Positions 1 to 8,501 of a stretch of DNA of 49,909 nt are shown piece by piece. The translations under genes and the position numbers were made by a program. The notes below the pieces were generated by a model. That model searched no databases. It had not been told where the DNA came from and saw only the letters and a list, made by a program, of their open reading frames with translations. Source of the DNA: Limisphaerales bacterium (GTDB lineage Bacteria; Verrucomicrobiota; Verrucomicrobiia; Limisphaerales; UBA11358); the NCBI GenBank assembly GCA_025362675.1, contig JANYFN010000240.1, positions 1 to 49,909 on the forward strand, read 5' to 3'. Every line of letters begins with the position of its first letter. Position 1 is the stretch's first letter.

Positions 1-780
1 AACGGCTTTGGCGCGTTCACGTCGGCGTTGAAAAAGCGCCATGACTTTTTTCACGACCAAGGCTGCCGCCTGTCCGATCACGGCATGAACCATTGCTTCG
101 CGGATTTTTGCAGCGAGAAAGTTGCCGCCGGAATTTTTGACAAGGCGCGCAAAGGCATTGCCGTCACCGCAGAGGAGTATTCGCAATTCGCTTCGTTCAT
201 GATGTTGTTCTTCGGCCATCTTGACGCCAAGCGCGGCTGGACGAAGCAGCTTCACCTTGGCGCGCTCCGCAGCAACAATACGCGTTTGCTCAAGCAGCTC
301 GGCCCCGACACGGGCTTTGATTCCATCGGCGATTTTCCGCAGACGCAATCGCTCGCCGCGTATCTGGACAAACTGGATTCGGAAAATTCTTTACCCAAGA
401 CAATCATCTACAACTTGAATCCGGCGGACAATTACGCCTTCGCCACGATGATCGGAAATTTTCAGGACGGCACCATTCCTGGCAAAATCCAATACGGCTC
501 CGGCTGGTGGTTTCTCGACCAGAAAGAGGGCATGGAAATGCAGATGAACGCGCTGTCAAACCTCGGTTTGCTCTCGCGTTTCATCGGCATGATCACGGAC
601 TCGCGTTCGTTCATGAGCTATCCGCGTCACGAGTATTTCCGCCGCACGCTCTGCAACCTCATTGGCAAAGACATTGAGAACGGCGAAATTCCGAAAGATG
701 AAAAGCTCGTCGGCCCGATGATCAAGAACATCTGCTACGAGAACGCGAAGAACTACATGGCGTTCCCCGGCGTGAAGTGA
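1..780 (+). CDS. uxaC: Glucuronate/uronate isomerase, 3' part (5' end outside window)
   Basis: Converts D-glucuronate to fructuronate, or D-galacturonate to tagaturonate, in the cytoplasm; this is the first step of hexuronate catabolism. The reading frame is open from base 1, so only about the last 259 residues of a family usually about 470 long are present. Recognisable UxaC blocks are HLGALRSNNTR, GSGWWFLDQKEGMEMQ, LGLLSRFIGMITDSRSF and SYPRHEYFRR. It sits directly upstream of a pectate lyase and three GH28 enzymes, which fits intracellular use of the galacturonate they release. The TTG at 28 and later ATGs lie inside the conserved domain and are not starts. Identification is confident from motif identity. 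Whether glucuronate or galacturonate is the main substrate cannot be told from sequence. Confidence 0.93.
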   Translation, partial: NGFGAFTSALKKRHDFFHDQGCRLSDHGMNHCFADFCSEKVAAGIFDKARKGIAVTAEEYSQFASFMMLFFGHLDAKRGWTKQLHLGALRSNNTRLLKQLGPDTGFDSIGDFPQTQSLAAYLDKLDSENSLPKTIIYNLNPADNYAFATMIGNFQDGTIPGKIQYGSGWWFLDQKEGMEMQMNALSNLGLLSRFIGMITDSRSFMSYPRHEYFRRTLCNLIGKDIENGEIPKDEKLVGPMIKNICYENAKNYMAFPGVK

Positions 781-784
781 GGGC

Positions 785-860
785 GTGATGCGCGACGAGT
801 AATGCGTGAAAAAACGGTGGATGCCGCCGGAATTTTTCACGCATCACGCATCACTCGTCA
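785..860. repeat. Inverted repeat downstream of uxaC
   Basis: A perfect 12-bp inverted repeat, ATGCGTGAAAAA at 802-813 and TTTTTCACGCAT at 833-844, is flanked by imperfect copies of the same GATGCGTGA/GACGAGT words out to about 785 and 860. It can fold into a long hairpin immediately after the uxaC stop and may act as a terminator or mRNA stabiliser. The internally repetitive words (CACGCATCACGCATCACTC) also look like a dispersed intergenic repeat. No gene is seen between 781 and 949. Confidence 0.5.
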
Positions 861-949
861 GAGCTTCAGTGCAATAATCTCAATGCGGTTTGCTCAAAAT
901 CCGCGTAGCCCAACCGCGCGTTTTACCGCATCTTCGGCGGACACCAAAA

Positions 950-3412
950 ATGAGATTCACCGCGTCCTTGCTGTTTTGTTTGCTCGCCGGCCGTTTGCTG
1001 GCGCTGCCCGCTTTTCCCGGCGCGGAAGGCGCGGGCGCGAACGCGCGGGGTGGACGCGGCGGCACGGTGTTTCACGTCACGATCACGAATGACAACGGCT
1101 CAAGTTCACTCGCGGGCAGTTTGCGCCAGGGTGTGAGCGTGGCGAACCGCACCGTCGTCTTCGATGTCTCCGGCACGATCAATCTCGCGTCCGATCTGAA
1201 GATCACCGTGAGCAATTTGACCATCGCCGGGCAGACTGCGCCGGGCGACGGCATCTGCATCAAGGGCCGGTCGCTCATGATTGAAAACACGCACGACGTG
1301 ATCGTGCGCCATCTGCGCTGCCGGGGCGGCGACGTGAATTGCTCCTCGTTTCAAGGCGACTCGTTTGATTTCGTGAACGCGACGAACGTCATCGCCGATC
1401 ACATCTCCGCGACGTGGAGCGTGGACGAATGTTTTTCGCCGACGTGGTCCACGAACGTGACGGTGCAGTGGTGCCTGATCGCGGAGAGCATGAACAATTC
1501 CTGCCATGTGAAGGGACAGCACGGCTACGGCACGCTGATGCGCTACGGTAACGGCATGGTGAGCCTGCACCACAATCTTTACGCGCACAACTCCAGCCGC
1601 AACCCGCGTCCCGGCGACAGCATGAAACTCGATTTCGTCAACAACGTCGCCTATGACTGGGGATTTTTTTGCGGCTACAACGGCGATGACACGCCGGACA
1701 ATCTGGCCAACGGCGGTCTGTATTTCACGAACATCCTCAACTACGTCAGCAACTGTTTTGTGGCCGGGCCAAATACCAGCAGCCATCAGAGCCTCGCGTT
1801 TGATTCCGGCGTCACGAATTCATTGCAGTGCCAGATTTTTCAGGCGGGCAATTACATGGACAGCAATAAAAACACTTTGCTCGACGGCGGCGACATCGGC
1901 TGGGCGTCGTTCGCCGCGCCTTACACGCAGCTCGGCAGCCGTTACGCTGCGTTGCCAGCGATCACCACTGATCCGCCGCTCACCGCCTACGAACGCGTGC
2001 TGGCTTTCGTGGGCGCGTCGCTGTCGCGCGACGCGGTGGATGCGCGCGTCATCCGCACCACGCGCGCCCACACCGGCAGGATCATTGACTTCATCACCAC
2101 GAGCAGTTTCACCGGCGATTATGTCACCAACACGCTTCCTTACACCTACACCACCAACTCCGGGACGGGAGTCATCACGACGAACTATTACGATTACATC
2201 GGCGTGAATCCGTGGCCCGCGCTCGTGACGCTGACTGCGCCGCTCGACACCGATCAGGACGGGATGCCCGACTACTGGGAAAAAAATCTCGGCCTGAATC
2301 CGGGCGTGGCGAACAACAACCATACCAACACCAGCGGCTACACCGACCTCGAAGACTATCTGAATTTTCTCAGTGCCTCGCACAACTTTGGCCCGGTCAA
2401 CGCGACGAATTTCACCGACCTCCGCGTGCTCGCTGGCAACGATACGAATCAAATTTTCACCGTCGCCAATCCGACGAATGGCAGCATCACGCTCGCGCCG
2501 GACGGCCTCACCGCGCGGTTTCTGCCCGCGACCAATTTCATCGGCCTTGCCTATTTCACTTTCAGCGCCACGAACGCCGTGAACCATTCCGCGTTCGGCC
2601 CGGAACTGGTGACGCTGTTCATCACGAACCTTCCGCCCGTCATCGTCGCGCAACCCGCCAGCACCACCAACGCACCCGGCAGCGCGGCGCAATTTTCCGT
2701 CGGCGCGGCCAGTGCGAATTTATTTTTCCAGTGGCGGCGCAGCGGCACCAACTTGCTTAATAGCGGCAATGTCTCCGGCGCGACCAACGCCACGCTCGTC
2801 CTCGCAAACATCAGCGCGGCGGACGCGACAAATTATCTCGTGGTCATCACGAATTTCTCCGGTGCCGTCACCAGTTCGCCCGCCGCGCTCGTCATCGTCG
2901 CCGCCGTGAACACGCCGCCAACGCTCGCGGCGATTTCCGACCGCACCGTCATAGCGGGCGTGACCGTGACGTTCACCAATTCCGCGAGCGACACCGATGC
3001 GCCGCCGCAGACGCTGACCTTTTCCGGCCTAAATTTTCCGACCAACGCCGCCGTGAATTCCAGCAACGGAATTTTTAACTGGCGTCCTGTCATCGCGCAG
3101 GGCGGCGTCACGAACAGTTTGAAAATCATCGTGACCGACAGCGGCTCGCCGAACTTGAGTGCCACGCAATCGTTCACCATCGGCGTGCTGAATCCTGTGC
3201 GCCCGCTGCTGGTGCCGGGGCCGTTCACCGCGTCGCAGTTTGGTTTTTCCGTGACCGGCAGCCTCGGCCCGGACTACCTTATCCGTGTCTCGACGAACCT
3301 CGTGAACTGGACGCCGCTGCTCACGACGAATCCGCCCGCGCTGCCGTTCGGCTGGAAGGAGTCCACCGCCGATGTTCCGCAGCGGTTTTATCAAATCCTG
3401 CTCGGCCCGTAA
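950..3412 (+). CDS. Secreted PL1-like pectate lyase with Ig-like modules
   Basis: Probable extracellular pectate lyase that cleaves polygalacturonate by beta-elimination. The ATG at 950 was chosen because it gives a clean signal peptide (MRFTASLLFCLLAGRLLA) followed at once by the family opening AFPGAEGAGANARGGRGG; the open frame upstream to 890 lacks signal-peptide character. The parallel beta-helix covers roughly residues 20-420 and carries ADHISATWSVDECFS (about 147-161) and HHNLYAHNSSRNPRPGD (about 207-223), the calcium-binding and catalytic Arg regions of PL1-type lyases. A calcium-binding segment DTDQDGMPDYWE starts near 433. Two Ig/cadherin-like modules follow (about 560-745), then a C-terminal module ending RFYQILLGP that recurs in other secreted proteins here. 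Total length is 820 residues, much longer than simple PL1 enzymes. It heads a same-strand run of three GH28 genes. Confidence 0.85.
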   Translation: MRFTASLLFCLLAGRLLALPAFPGAEGAGANARGGRGGTVFHVTITNDNGSSSLAGSLRQGVSVANRTVVFDVSGTINLASDLKITVSNLTIAGQTAPGDGICIKGRSLMIENTHDVIVRHLRCRGGDVNCSSFQGDSFDFVNATNVIADHISATWSVDECFSPTWSTNVTVQWCLIAESMNNSCHVKGQHGYGTLMRYGNGMVSLHHNLYAHNSSRNPRPGDSMKLDFVNNVAYDWGFFCGYNGDDTPDNLANGGLYFTNILNYVSNCFVAGPNTSSHQSLAFDSGVTNSLQCQIFQAGNYMDSNKNTLLDGGDIGWASFAAPYTQLGSRYAALPAITTDPPLTAYERVLAFVGASLSRDAVDARVIRTTRAHTGRIIDFITTSSFTGDYVTNTLPYTYTTNSGTGVITTNYYDYIGVNPWPALVTLTAPLDTDQDGMPDYWEKNLGLNPGVANNNHTNTSGYTDLEDYLNFLSASHNFGPVNATNFTDLRVLAGNDTNQIFTVANPTNGSITLAPDGLTARFLPATNFIGLAYFTFSATNAVNHSAFGPELVTLFITNLPPVIVAQPASTTNAPGSAAQFSVGAASANLFFQWRRSGTNLLNSGNVSGATNATLVLANISAADATNYLVVITNFSGAVTSSPAALVIVAAVNTPPTLAAISDRTVIAGVTVTFTNSASDTDAPPQTLTFSGLNFPTNAAVNSSNGIFNWRPVIAQGGVTNSLKIIVTDSGSPNLSATQSFTIGVLNPVRPLLVPGPFTASQFGFSVTGSLGPDYLIRVSTNLVNWTPLLTTNPPALPFGWKESTADVPQRFYQILLGP

Positions 3413-3446
3413 CCTTGAACGTCTGCTTTCGTCCTTAAGTTCACAC

Positions 3447-4733
3447 ATGAAAAAATCCACGTCCGTTATTTTGCTCGGCCTTGTTTGCGCTGGCCGGCTG
3501 GCCGCCGCTGAAACAGTTTTTAACGTCCGCGAACTCGGCGCAACCGGCGACGGCAAAACGTTTGACACCGCCGCGATTCAAAAGGCGCTCGACGCTTGCA
3601 AGGAAGCCGGCGGCACGGTGGAGTTTCCGGCGGGAAATTATTTGAGCCAGCCGCTGAAGATTTATTCCAAAACGACTTTTCAACTCGATGCCGGTGCGAC
3701 GTTGTGGGCCAGCACGAACCAGATGGATTTTATGAAGACGCCCGGCGACTGGCTGGCGAAGGGCGCGAGTTTCATCCCGTTCATCAGCGGGAAAGATTTG
3801 GCTGACGTGACGTTTACCGGCGCGGGCGTGATTGATGGCAACGGTTCTGTTTGGTGGGGCGAAGCGGAAAAGGCGCGCCAGAAAAAATCCGGCTACACTT
3901 TGCCGCGCCCGAACCTCATCGGCATCGAACGCTCAAAAAATTTGCGCTTTGAAAATATCACGCTGCAAAACTCGCCTAAGTTTCATCTCGTGCCGAGCGA
4001 TTGTGATGACGTGGTGATTTCCAACGTGACGATTCTCGCGCCGGAACGCGCGGCGAACACGGATGCCATCGACCCCAGCGGGCATCGTTACCTCATTACG
4101 CATTGCAAAATCGATGTCGGCGATGACAACATCGCGATCAAGGCGGGCAAGAAAAATTCGGACGGCAGCTTTCAGAGCGAAGATTTCAACATCACCGACT
4201 GCACGTTTCTGCACGGCCACGGCATGAGCATCGGCAGCGAAACTGTCGGCGGCGTGCGGAATATCACGTTGCGAAACTGCACGTTTGAGAACACGGAGAA
4301 CGGCATCCGCATCAAGTCGGACACGCGGCGCGGCGGCGTGGTGGAAAATATTTTCTGCGACAATATCACCATGAAAAACGTGAATCCCGCGGTCACGTTG
4401 ACCTGTGTTTACCAAGGCACTTCGGCGGGTGACAAAAAAACGGAAGGCACGCAAACGAATTCCGCGAGCGGCGGGAACCTTCCGGTTTTTCACCATATCC
4501 GCATCAAGAACCTGACGGCGACGTGTCCGAAGGCGGCGGGCTTGATTTTAGGATTGTCTGAAAGCTGCATTGAGAACGTGATTTTGGAAAACGTGAACAT
4601 CACCGCTGCGAAACCGTTCAGCATCACTCATGCGAAACGCGTGAAGTTGGAAAATGTTTCCGTCACCGTGCCGACGGGCGAGCCGTTCAAATTGGAGGAC
4701 GCGGAAGTGTCTGGCCTACCGGTGGCGAAGTGA
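3447..4733 (+). CDS. Secreted GH28 polygalacturonase-family glycosidase (copy 1)
   Basis: A 428-residue member of GH28, inverting enzymes that hydrolyse alpha-1,4-galacturonan or rhamnogalacturonan. The ATG at 3447 gives a signal peptide (MKKSTSVILLGLVCAGRLAAA); the open frame from 3372 overlaps the preceding gene and is not needed. The N-terminal motif is FNVRELGATGDGKTFDTAAIQ. The three catalytic-site aspartates are visible in NTDAIDPSG (Asp206, Asp209) and GDDNIAIK (Asp226/227), followed by GHGMSIGSE (His258) and RIKS (Arg288, Lys290). All key residues are present, so it should be active. The next GH28 gene begins 21 bp downstream, suggesting co-transcription. Endo versus exo action cannot be decided from sequence. 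Confidence 0.92.
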   Translation: MKKSTSVILLGLVCAGRLAAAETVFNVRELGATGDGKTFDTAAIQKALDACKEAGGTVEFPAGNYLSQPLKIYSKTTFQLDAGATLWASTNQMDFMKTPGDWLAKGASFIPFISGKDLADVTFTGAGVIDGNGSVWWGEAEKARQKKSGYTLPRPNLIGIERSKNLRFENITLQNSPKFHLVPSDCDDVVISNVTILAPERAANTDAIDPSGHRYLITHCKIDVGDDNIAIKAGKKNSDGSFQSEDFNITDCTFLHGHGMSIGSETVGGVRNITLRNCTFENTENGIRIKSDTRRGGVVENIFCDNITMKNVNPAVTLTCVYQGTSAGDKKTEGTQTNSASGGNLPVFHHIRIKNLTATCPKAAGLILGLSESCIENVILENVNITAAKPFSITHAKRVKLENVSVTVPTGEPFKLEDAEVSGLPVAK

Positions 4734-4754
4734 ACTTTGTTATCCCGATTCAAA

Positions 4755-6128
4755 ATGAAAAATGATCTCGTTCGTGCCGTGCGCTTGATTTGCCTCTCAG
4801 TTTTATTATCCGCGCCCGCGCTTCACGCCGAGGTGCCGGAGTGGAAATCAGTGCCGGAAATTTTGGCGCGGATCGTGCCGCCAAAATTTCCCACGCGTGA
4901 GTTTGACATCACCAAATACGGCGCGAAGGCGGATGGGAAGACAGATTGCTCGGCGGCGATTGCGAAGGCCATTGCCGCGTGCGCCAAAAAAGGCGGCGGC
5001 CGCGTGGTGGTGCCAGCGGGAGAATTTTTGACGGGGCCAATTCACTTGTTGAGCAACGTGGATTTGCATCTAGCAGCGACGAATTCCGTTTTGAAATTCA
5101 GCACGGATCCAAAACAATATTTACCCGTCGTAGCCACGCGGTTCGAGGGAATGGAATGCTACAATTATTCCCCGCTGATTTATGCCTACGAGCAGCAGAA
5201 CGTTGCGATCACAGGTCTCGGAACGTTAGATGGACAGGCGGACGAATCTAACTGGCTCGCGTGGAAGGGACAAAAAAACGCGACCAACGGAACGCAGCGG
5301 GTGGCGCGGGCGCGGCTCGATAAAATGAACAACGACGGCGTGCCGGTGTGCCAGCGCGTTTTTGGCGAAGGTGATTTTCTGCGCCCGCCGTTTGTGGAAT
5401 TTAATTTGTGCCGCAATGTTCTGATTGAAGGCGTAAAAATCCGCCGCTCGCCGATGTGGGAATTGCATCCGCTGCTTTGCACGAACGTCATTGTGCGCGG
5501 CGTGGACATCAGGTCGCACGGCGCGAACAACGATGGTTGCGATCCGGAAAGCTGCACCGATGTGCTGATTGAGAAATGTATTTTCGATACGGGCGATGAT
5601 TGCATCGCCATCAAATCCGGCCGCAATCGCGATGGCCTGCGCATCGCCATCCCTTCGCAGAACATCATCATTCGTGATTGCACGATGCGCGACGGTCACG
5701 GTGGCACGACGATTGGCAGCGAAATTTCCGGCGGCTGCCGCAACGTATTCGTGGAGAATTGCGAGATGAGCAGCCCTGACCTCACCTGCGCACTGCGATT
5801 GAAATCCAACGCCATGCGCGGCGGCGTATTGGAAAATATTTTCATGCGCAACATCAATGTTGGCCTGGTAAAAGACTCGGTGTTGCAGATTGATTTTCTT
5901 TACGAAGAAGGTGCGAAAGGCGAGCAAAAGCCCGTCGCCAAAAATGTGGTGATGGAAAACATCAAGGTGGCGCAGACACCACGGGTGTTGAACGTGCGCG
6001 GCTTTCCGGCGGCGAGCATCCGTGATGTGCGGATTTACAATTCCAGTTTCGAGCAGATCAAGAAACCCGACCAAGTCATTGAGGCGGACGTGAAGCTGGT
6101 GGATTGTTCGCTGGAAAACGTAAAGTGA
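4755..6128 (+). CDS. Secreted GH28 polygalacturonase-family glycosidase (copy 2)
   Basis: A 457-residue secreted GH28 enzyme. The ATG at 4755 is preferred over an upstream TTG at 4737; the N-terminus MKNDLVRAVRLICLSVLLSA is a signal peptide ending ALHAE. Motifs are FDITKYGAKADGKTD, NNDGCDPES (Asp260, Asp263), GDDCIAIKSG (Asp281/282), GHGGTTIGSE and RLKS. Between the early strands and the catalytic region it has an extra stretch rich in WLAWKGQ and FLRPP segments. That architecture is common in bacterial exo-acting GH28 enzymes, so an exo-polygalacturonase role is plausible but inferred. It lies between two other GH28 genes on the same strand, about 20 bp from each. Confidence 0.92.
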   Translation: MKNDLVRAVRLICLSVLLSAPALHAEVPEWKSVPEILARIVPPKFPTREFDITKYGAKADGKTDCSAAIAKAIAACAKKGGGRVVVPAGEFLTGPIHLLSNVDLHLAATNSVLKFSTDPKQYLPVVATRFEGMECYNYSPLIYAYEQQNVAITGLGTLDGQADESNWLAWKGQKNATNGTQRVARARLDKMNNDGVPVCQRVFGEGDFLRPPFVEFNLCRNVLIEGVKIRRSPMWELHPLLCTNVIVRGVDIRSHGANNDGCDPESCTDVLIEKCIFDTGDDCIAIKSGRNRDGLRIAIPSQNIIIRDCTMRDGHGGTTIGSEISGGCRNVFVENCEMSSPDLTCALRLKSNAMRGGVLENIFMRNINVGLVKDSVLQIDFLYEEGAKGEQKPVAKNVVMENIKVAQTPRVLNVRGFPAASIRDVRIYNSSFEQIKKPDQVIEADVKLVDCSLENVK

Positions 6129-6147
6129 ATTACCTTTTATAAAATTC

Positions 6148-8370
6148 GTGAAAAAAATCGCCGTCAACCTGTTGTTTGCCGCAGGAATATATTTCGTTAC
6201 GCCGGCCTTTGGTTACATAACTCCGACGTGGCCGGTCATCAACACGAACAACATCGTCAACGTCACGAGTTACGGCGCGGTCGGCGATGGCGCGACGGAC
6301 AACACGCTGGCGATTTCCAATGCGATTGTGAAGGCCGCTGCCGGTGGCACGACGAACGGCGCGGCGGGCGGCACGGTGGAAATTCCGGCGGGAATTTTTT
6401 TGTCCGGGCCGATCGCGCTGAAAAGCAGCATCAATCTGCAAGTGGATGCCGGCGCGATTTTGCGGATGCTGCCATTCGGCACTTACCCGGGTTCAGCCAA
6501 TGCCAACGGTGCGTCCATCAATTTCATCAGCGCGAGCAGCGTGAACGATGTGGCGATCACTGGCGGCGGCGCGATTGATGGCCAAGGCTCGCCGTATTGG
6601 CACGCGCTGGATACGAATTCTGCATTTCTCCGGCCCATCATGGTGCGCTTTCAAGGTTGCAGCCGGCAGTTGATCCAGAACGTGACGCTCTCCAATTCGC
6701 CGATGTTTCATCTGTCGTTCAGCAGCAGCAAGGGAAACATCACGGTGCAGGGCGTCACGATTTTTTCGCCGTCATCCAGCGCCAGCCCGCAGCCGTCGCA
6801 TAACACCGACGCGTGCGATGTGAGCGGCACCAACATCCTCGTGCAAAATTGCAACATCAGCGTGGGCGACGATGATTTCACCTGCGGCGGCGGCACTTCG
6901 GACGTGTTGCTCACCAATAACGTCTATGGCAACGGCCACGGCATTTCCATCGGTAGTTACACTTCGCCCAGCGTATCAAACATCACCGTCATCAACTGTT
7001 CCATCACTGGCGCGGACAACGGCATCCGCATCAAGTCGGACAACGACCGGGGCGGTCTCGTGCAAAATATTAATTACTTCAACATCGCCATCACCAACGT
7101 GCATTTTCCCATTCAGATTTACGCGTATTACAATCTGGTCGGCACGCCCAGCAGCATTTCGCCTTACTACGCCGCCACGCAAGCCGTCGCCGCCGTGACC
7201 ACCACCCCGACGTTTCGCAACATCAGCTTCAGCAACATCACTGCCACGTCCATCAGCGGCTATCCCATCGGCATCATCTGGGCGCGCCCGGAAATGCCCG
7301 CGACGAACATTGTCTTCAAAAATGTCAAAGTGACCGGCGACCGGAATTTTTGCCTCTACAACGTCAGCGGCGCGCAGTTCATTGACTGCAACCTCAAGCC
7401 GTCATCCAGCACCACCACCTTCGCGCTGTTCAATGCGCAAGCCGTCATCACTAACAGCGCACCGACGAACACGCTCTTCACTTTCGACGGCCTGACGACC
7501 AATGGCTACGGCAGTTCGCTCGCATTTTACAACGCGTTCGGCTCGTTGAAAAACACCAACGCTTTTGACGACGGCCCGCTCACGCTATCCGCCAGCACCT
7601 TCACCGTGAGCAACAGCCTGACGCTATTCCCGAACACCGTTTTAAATTTCACGCTCGGCACCAACCCGGCGAAACTCGCGGTCGTCGGCAATCTTTCGCT
7701 CGGCGGCACGAACAACATTTTCGCCAGTGCCAGTTTTACCAACGGCACTTACCTGCTGATGACTTACACGGGCACGTTGAACGGTTCGCCACCGTTTTTG
7801 GGCGCAACACCGCCGGGTTATAATTACGCATTCAATACGGCCACGGCGGGACAGGTCAACTTAGTCGTATCAGTCCCCGCTCCGGCTGCGCCAACAAATC
7901 TCGTGGCAACTGCAACTAATCTACAGATCAATCTGAAATGGAATACCGTCAGCGGCGCGGCGAGTTATAATTTAAAACGCGGCACCGCGAACGGAATTTA
8001 TCCAACGATTTTCAGCGGACTCACCACGACGAATTATTTCGATGCGAGCGTGACGAACGCAGTGAATTATTTTTACGTTGTCAGCGCGTTGGCCGGGCTT
8101 GAAAGCACGAATTCATTGCCGGCCAGCGCGGTTCCGCTGCCGTCCAAACAGCCGACAAATCTGGGGCTGCAAGTGACCGCACCCAATCAAATACAGCTTT
8201 CGTGGCCACAGGATCATCTCGGCTGGCGGTTGCAAATCCAGACGAATGATTTGAGCGCAGGCCTCTCGACGAATTGGGCTACGGTGGAAAATTCTATAAA
8301 TGTGATTTCCACCAATATCCTTATCAACCCTACGAATGGCGGGGTGTTTCTGCGTCTCGTCTATCCTTAA
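6148..8370 (+). CDS. Secreted GH28 glycosidase with FN3-like and C-terminal modules (copy 3)
   Basis: A 740-residue multidomain GH28 protein. Translation probably starts at the GTG at 6148, which opens MKKIAVNLLFAAGIYFVTPAFG, a good signal peptide; no ATG is better placed. The catalytic beta-helix (about 25-430) has NTDACDVSG (Asp221, Asp224), GDDDFTC (Asp241/242), GHGISIGS (His264) and RIKSDNDRGG. The third active-site segment departs from the usual GDDCIA by reading GDDDFTCGGG. A domain of unclear type follows, then an FN3-like module (about 575-665) with WNTVSGAASYNLKR, and a C-terminal LSWPQDHLGWRLQIQTN module ending FLRLVYP, related to the tails of other secreted proteins here. Ser/Thr/Asn-rich composition suggests cell-surface or extracellular location. 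Confidence 0.88.
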   Translation: MKKIAVNLLFAAGIYFVTPAFGYITPTWPVINTNNIVNVTSYGAVGDGATDNTLAISNAIVKAAAGGTTNGAAGGTVEIPAGIFLSGPIALKSSINLQVDAGAILRMLPFGTYPGSANANGASINFISASSVNDVAITGGGAIDGQGSPYWHALDTNSAFLRPIMVRFQGCSRQLIQNVTLSNSPMFHLSFSSSKGNITVQGVTIFSPSSSASPQPSHNTDACDVSGTNILVQNCNISVGDDDFTCGGGTSDVLLTNNVYGNGHGISIGSYTSPSVSNITVINCSITGADNGIRIKSDNDRGGLVQNINYFNIAITNVHFPIQIYAYYNLVGTPSSISPYYAATQAVAAVTTTPTFRNISFSNITATSISGYPIGIIWARPEMPATNIVFKNVKVTGDRNFCLYNVSGAQFIDCNLKPSSSTTTFALFNAQAVITNSAPTNTLFTFDGLTTNGYGSSLAFYNAFGSLKNTNAFDDGPLTLSASTFTVSNSLTLFPNTVLNFTLGTNPAKLAVVGNLSLGGTNNIFASASFTNGTYLLMTYTGTLNGSPPFLGATPPGYNYAFNTATAGQVNLVVSVPAPAAPTNLVATATNLQINLKWNTVSGAASYNLKRGTANGIYPTIFSGLTTTNYFDASVTNAVNYFYVVSALAGLESTNSLPASAVPLPSKQPTNLGLQVTAPNQIQLSWPQDHLGWRLQIQTNDLSAGLSTNWATVENSINVISTNILINPTNGGVFLRLVYP

Positions 8371-8461
8371 AAGCAAGCAGATACAAACTTCAGACAGACA
8401 CCTGGTTTAAGGGAGGACACAGCTTACTAATTGTGGAATTCACCTCTACCAAGCTTGCTTA
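8371..8461. terminator. Possible terminator region between convergent genes
   Basis: The 131-bp gap between the convergent GH28 (plus) and GH16 (minus) genes contains an 8-bp inverted repeat, AAGCAAGC at 8371-8378 and GCTTGCTT at 8453-8460, followed on the plus strand by AAAAA. The arms are far apart (74 nt), so this is only weak evidence for a bidirectional terminator. No coding region is seen in the gap. Confidence 0.25.
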
Positions 8462-8501
8462 AAAACCTTCAGTGCTGCTTAGGCGAGGCGATAAACACGT
8501 T

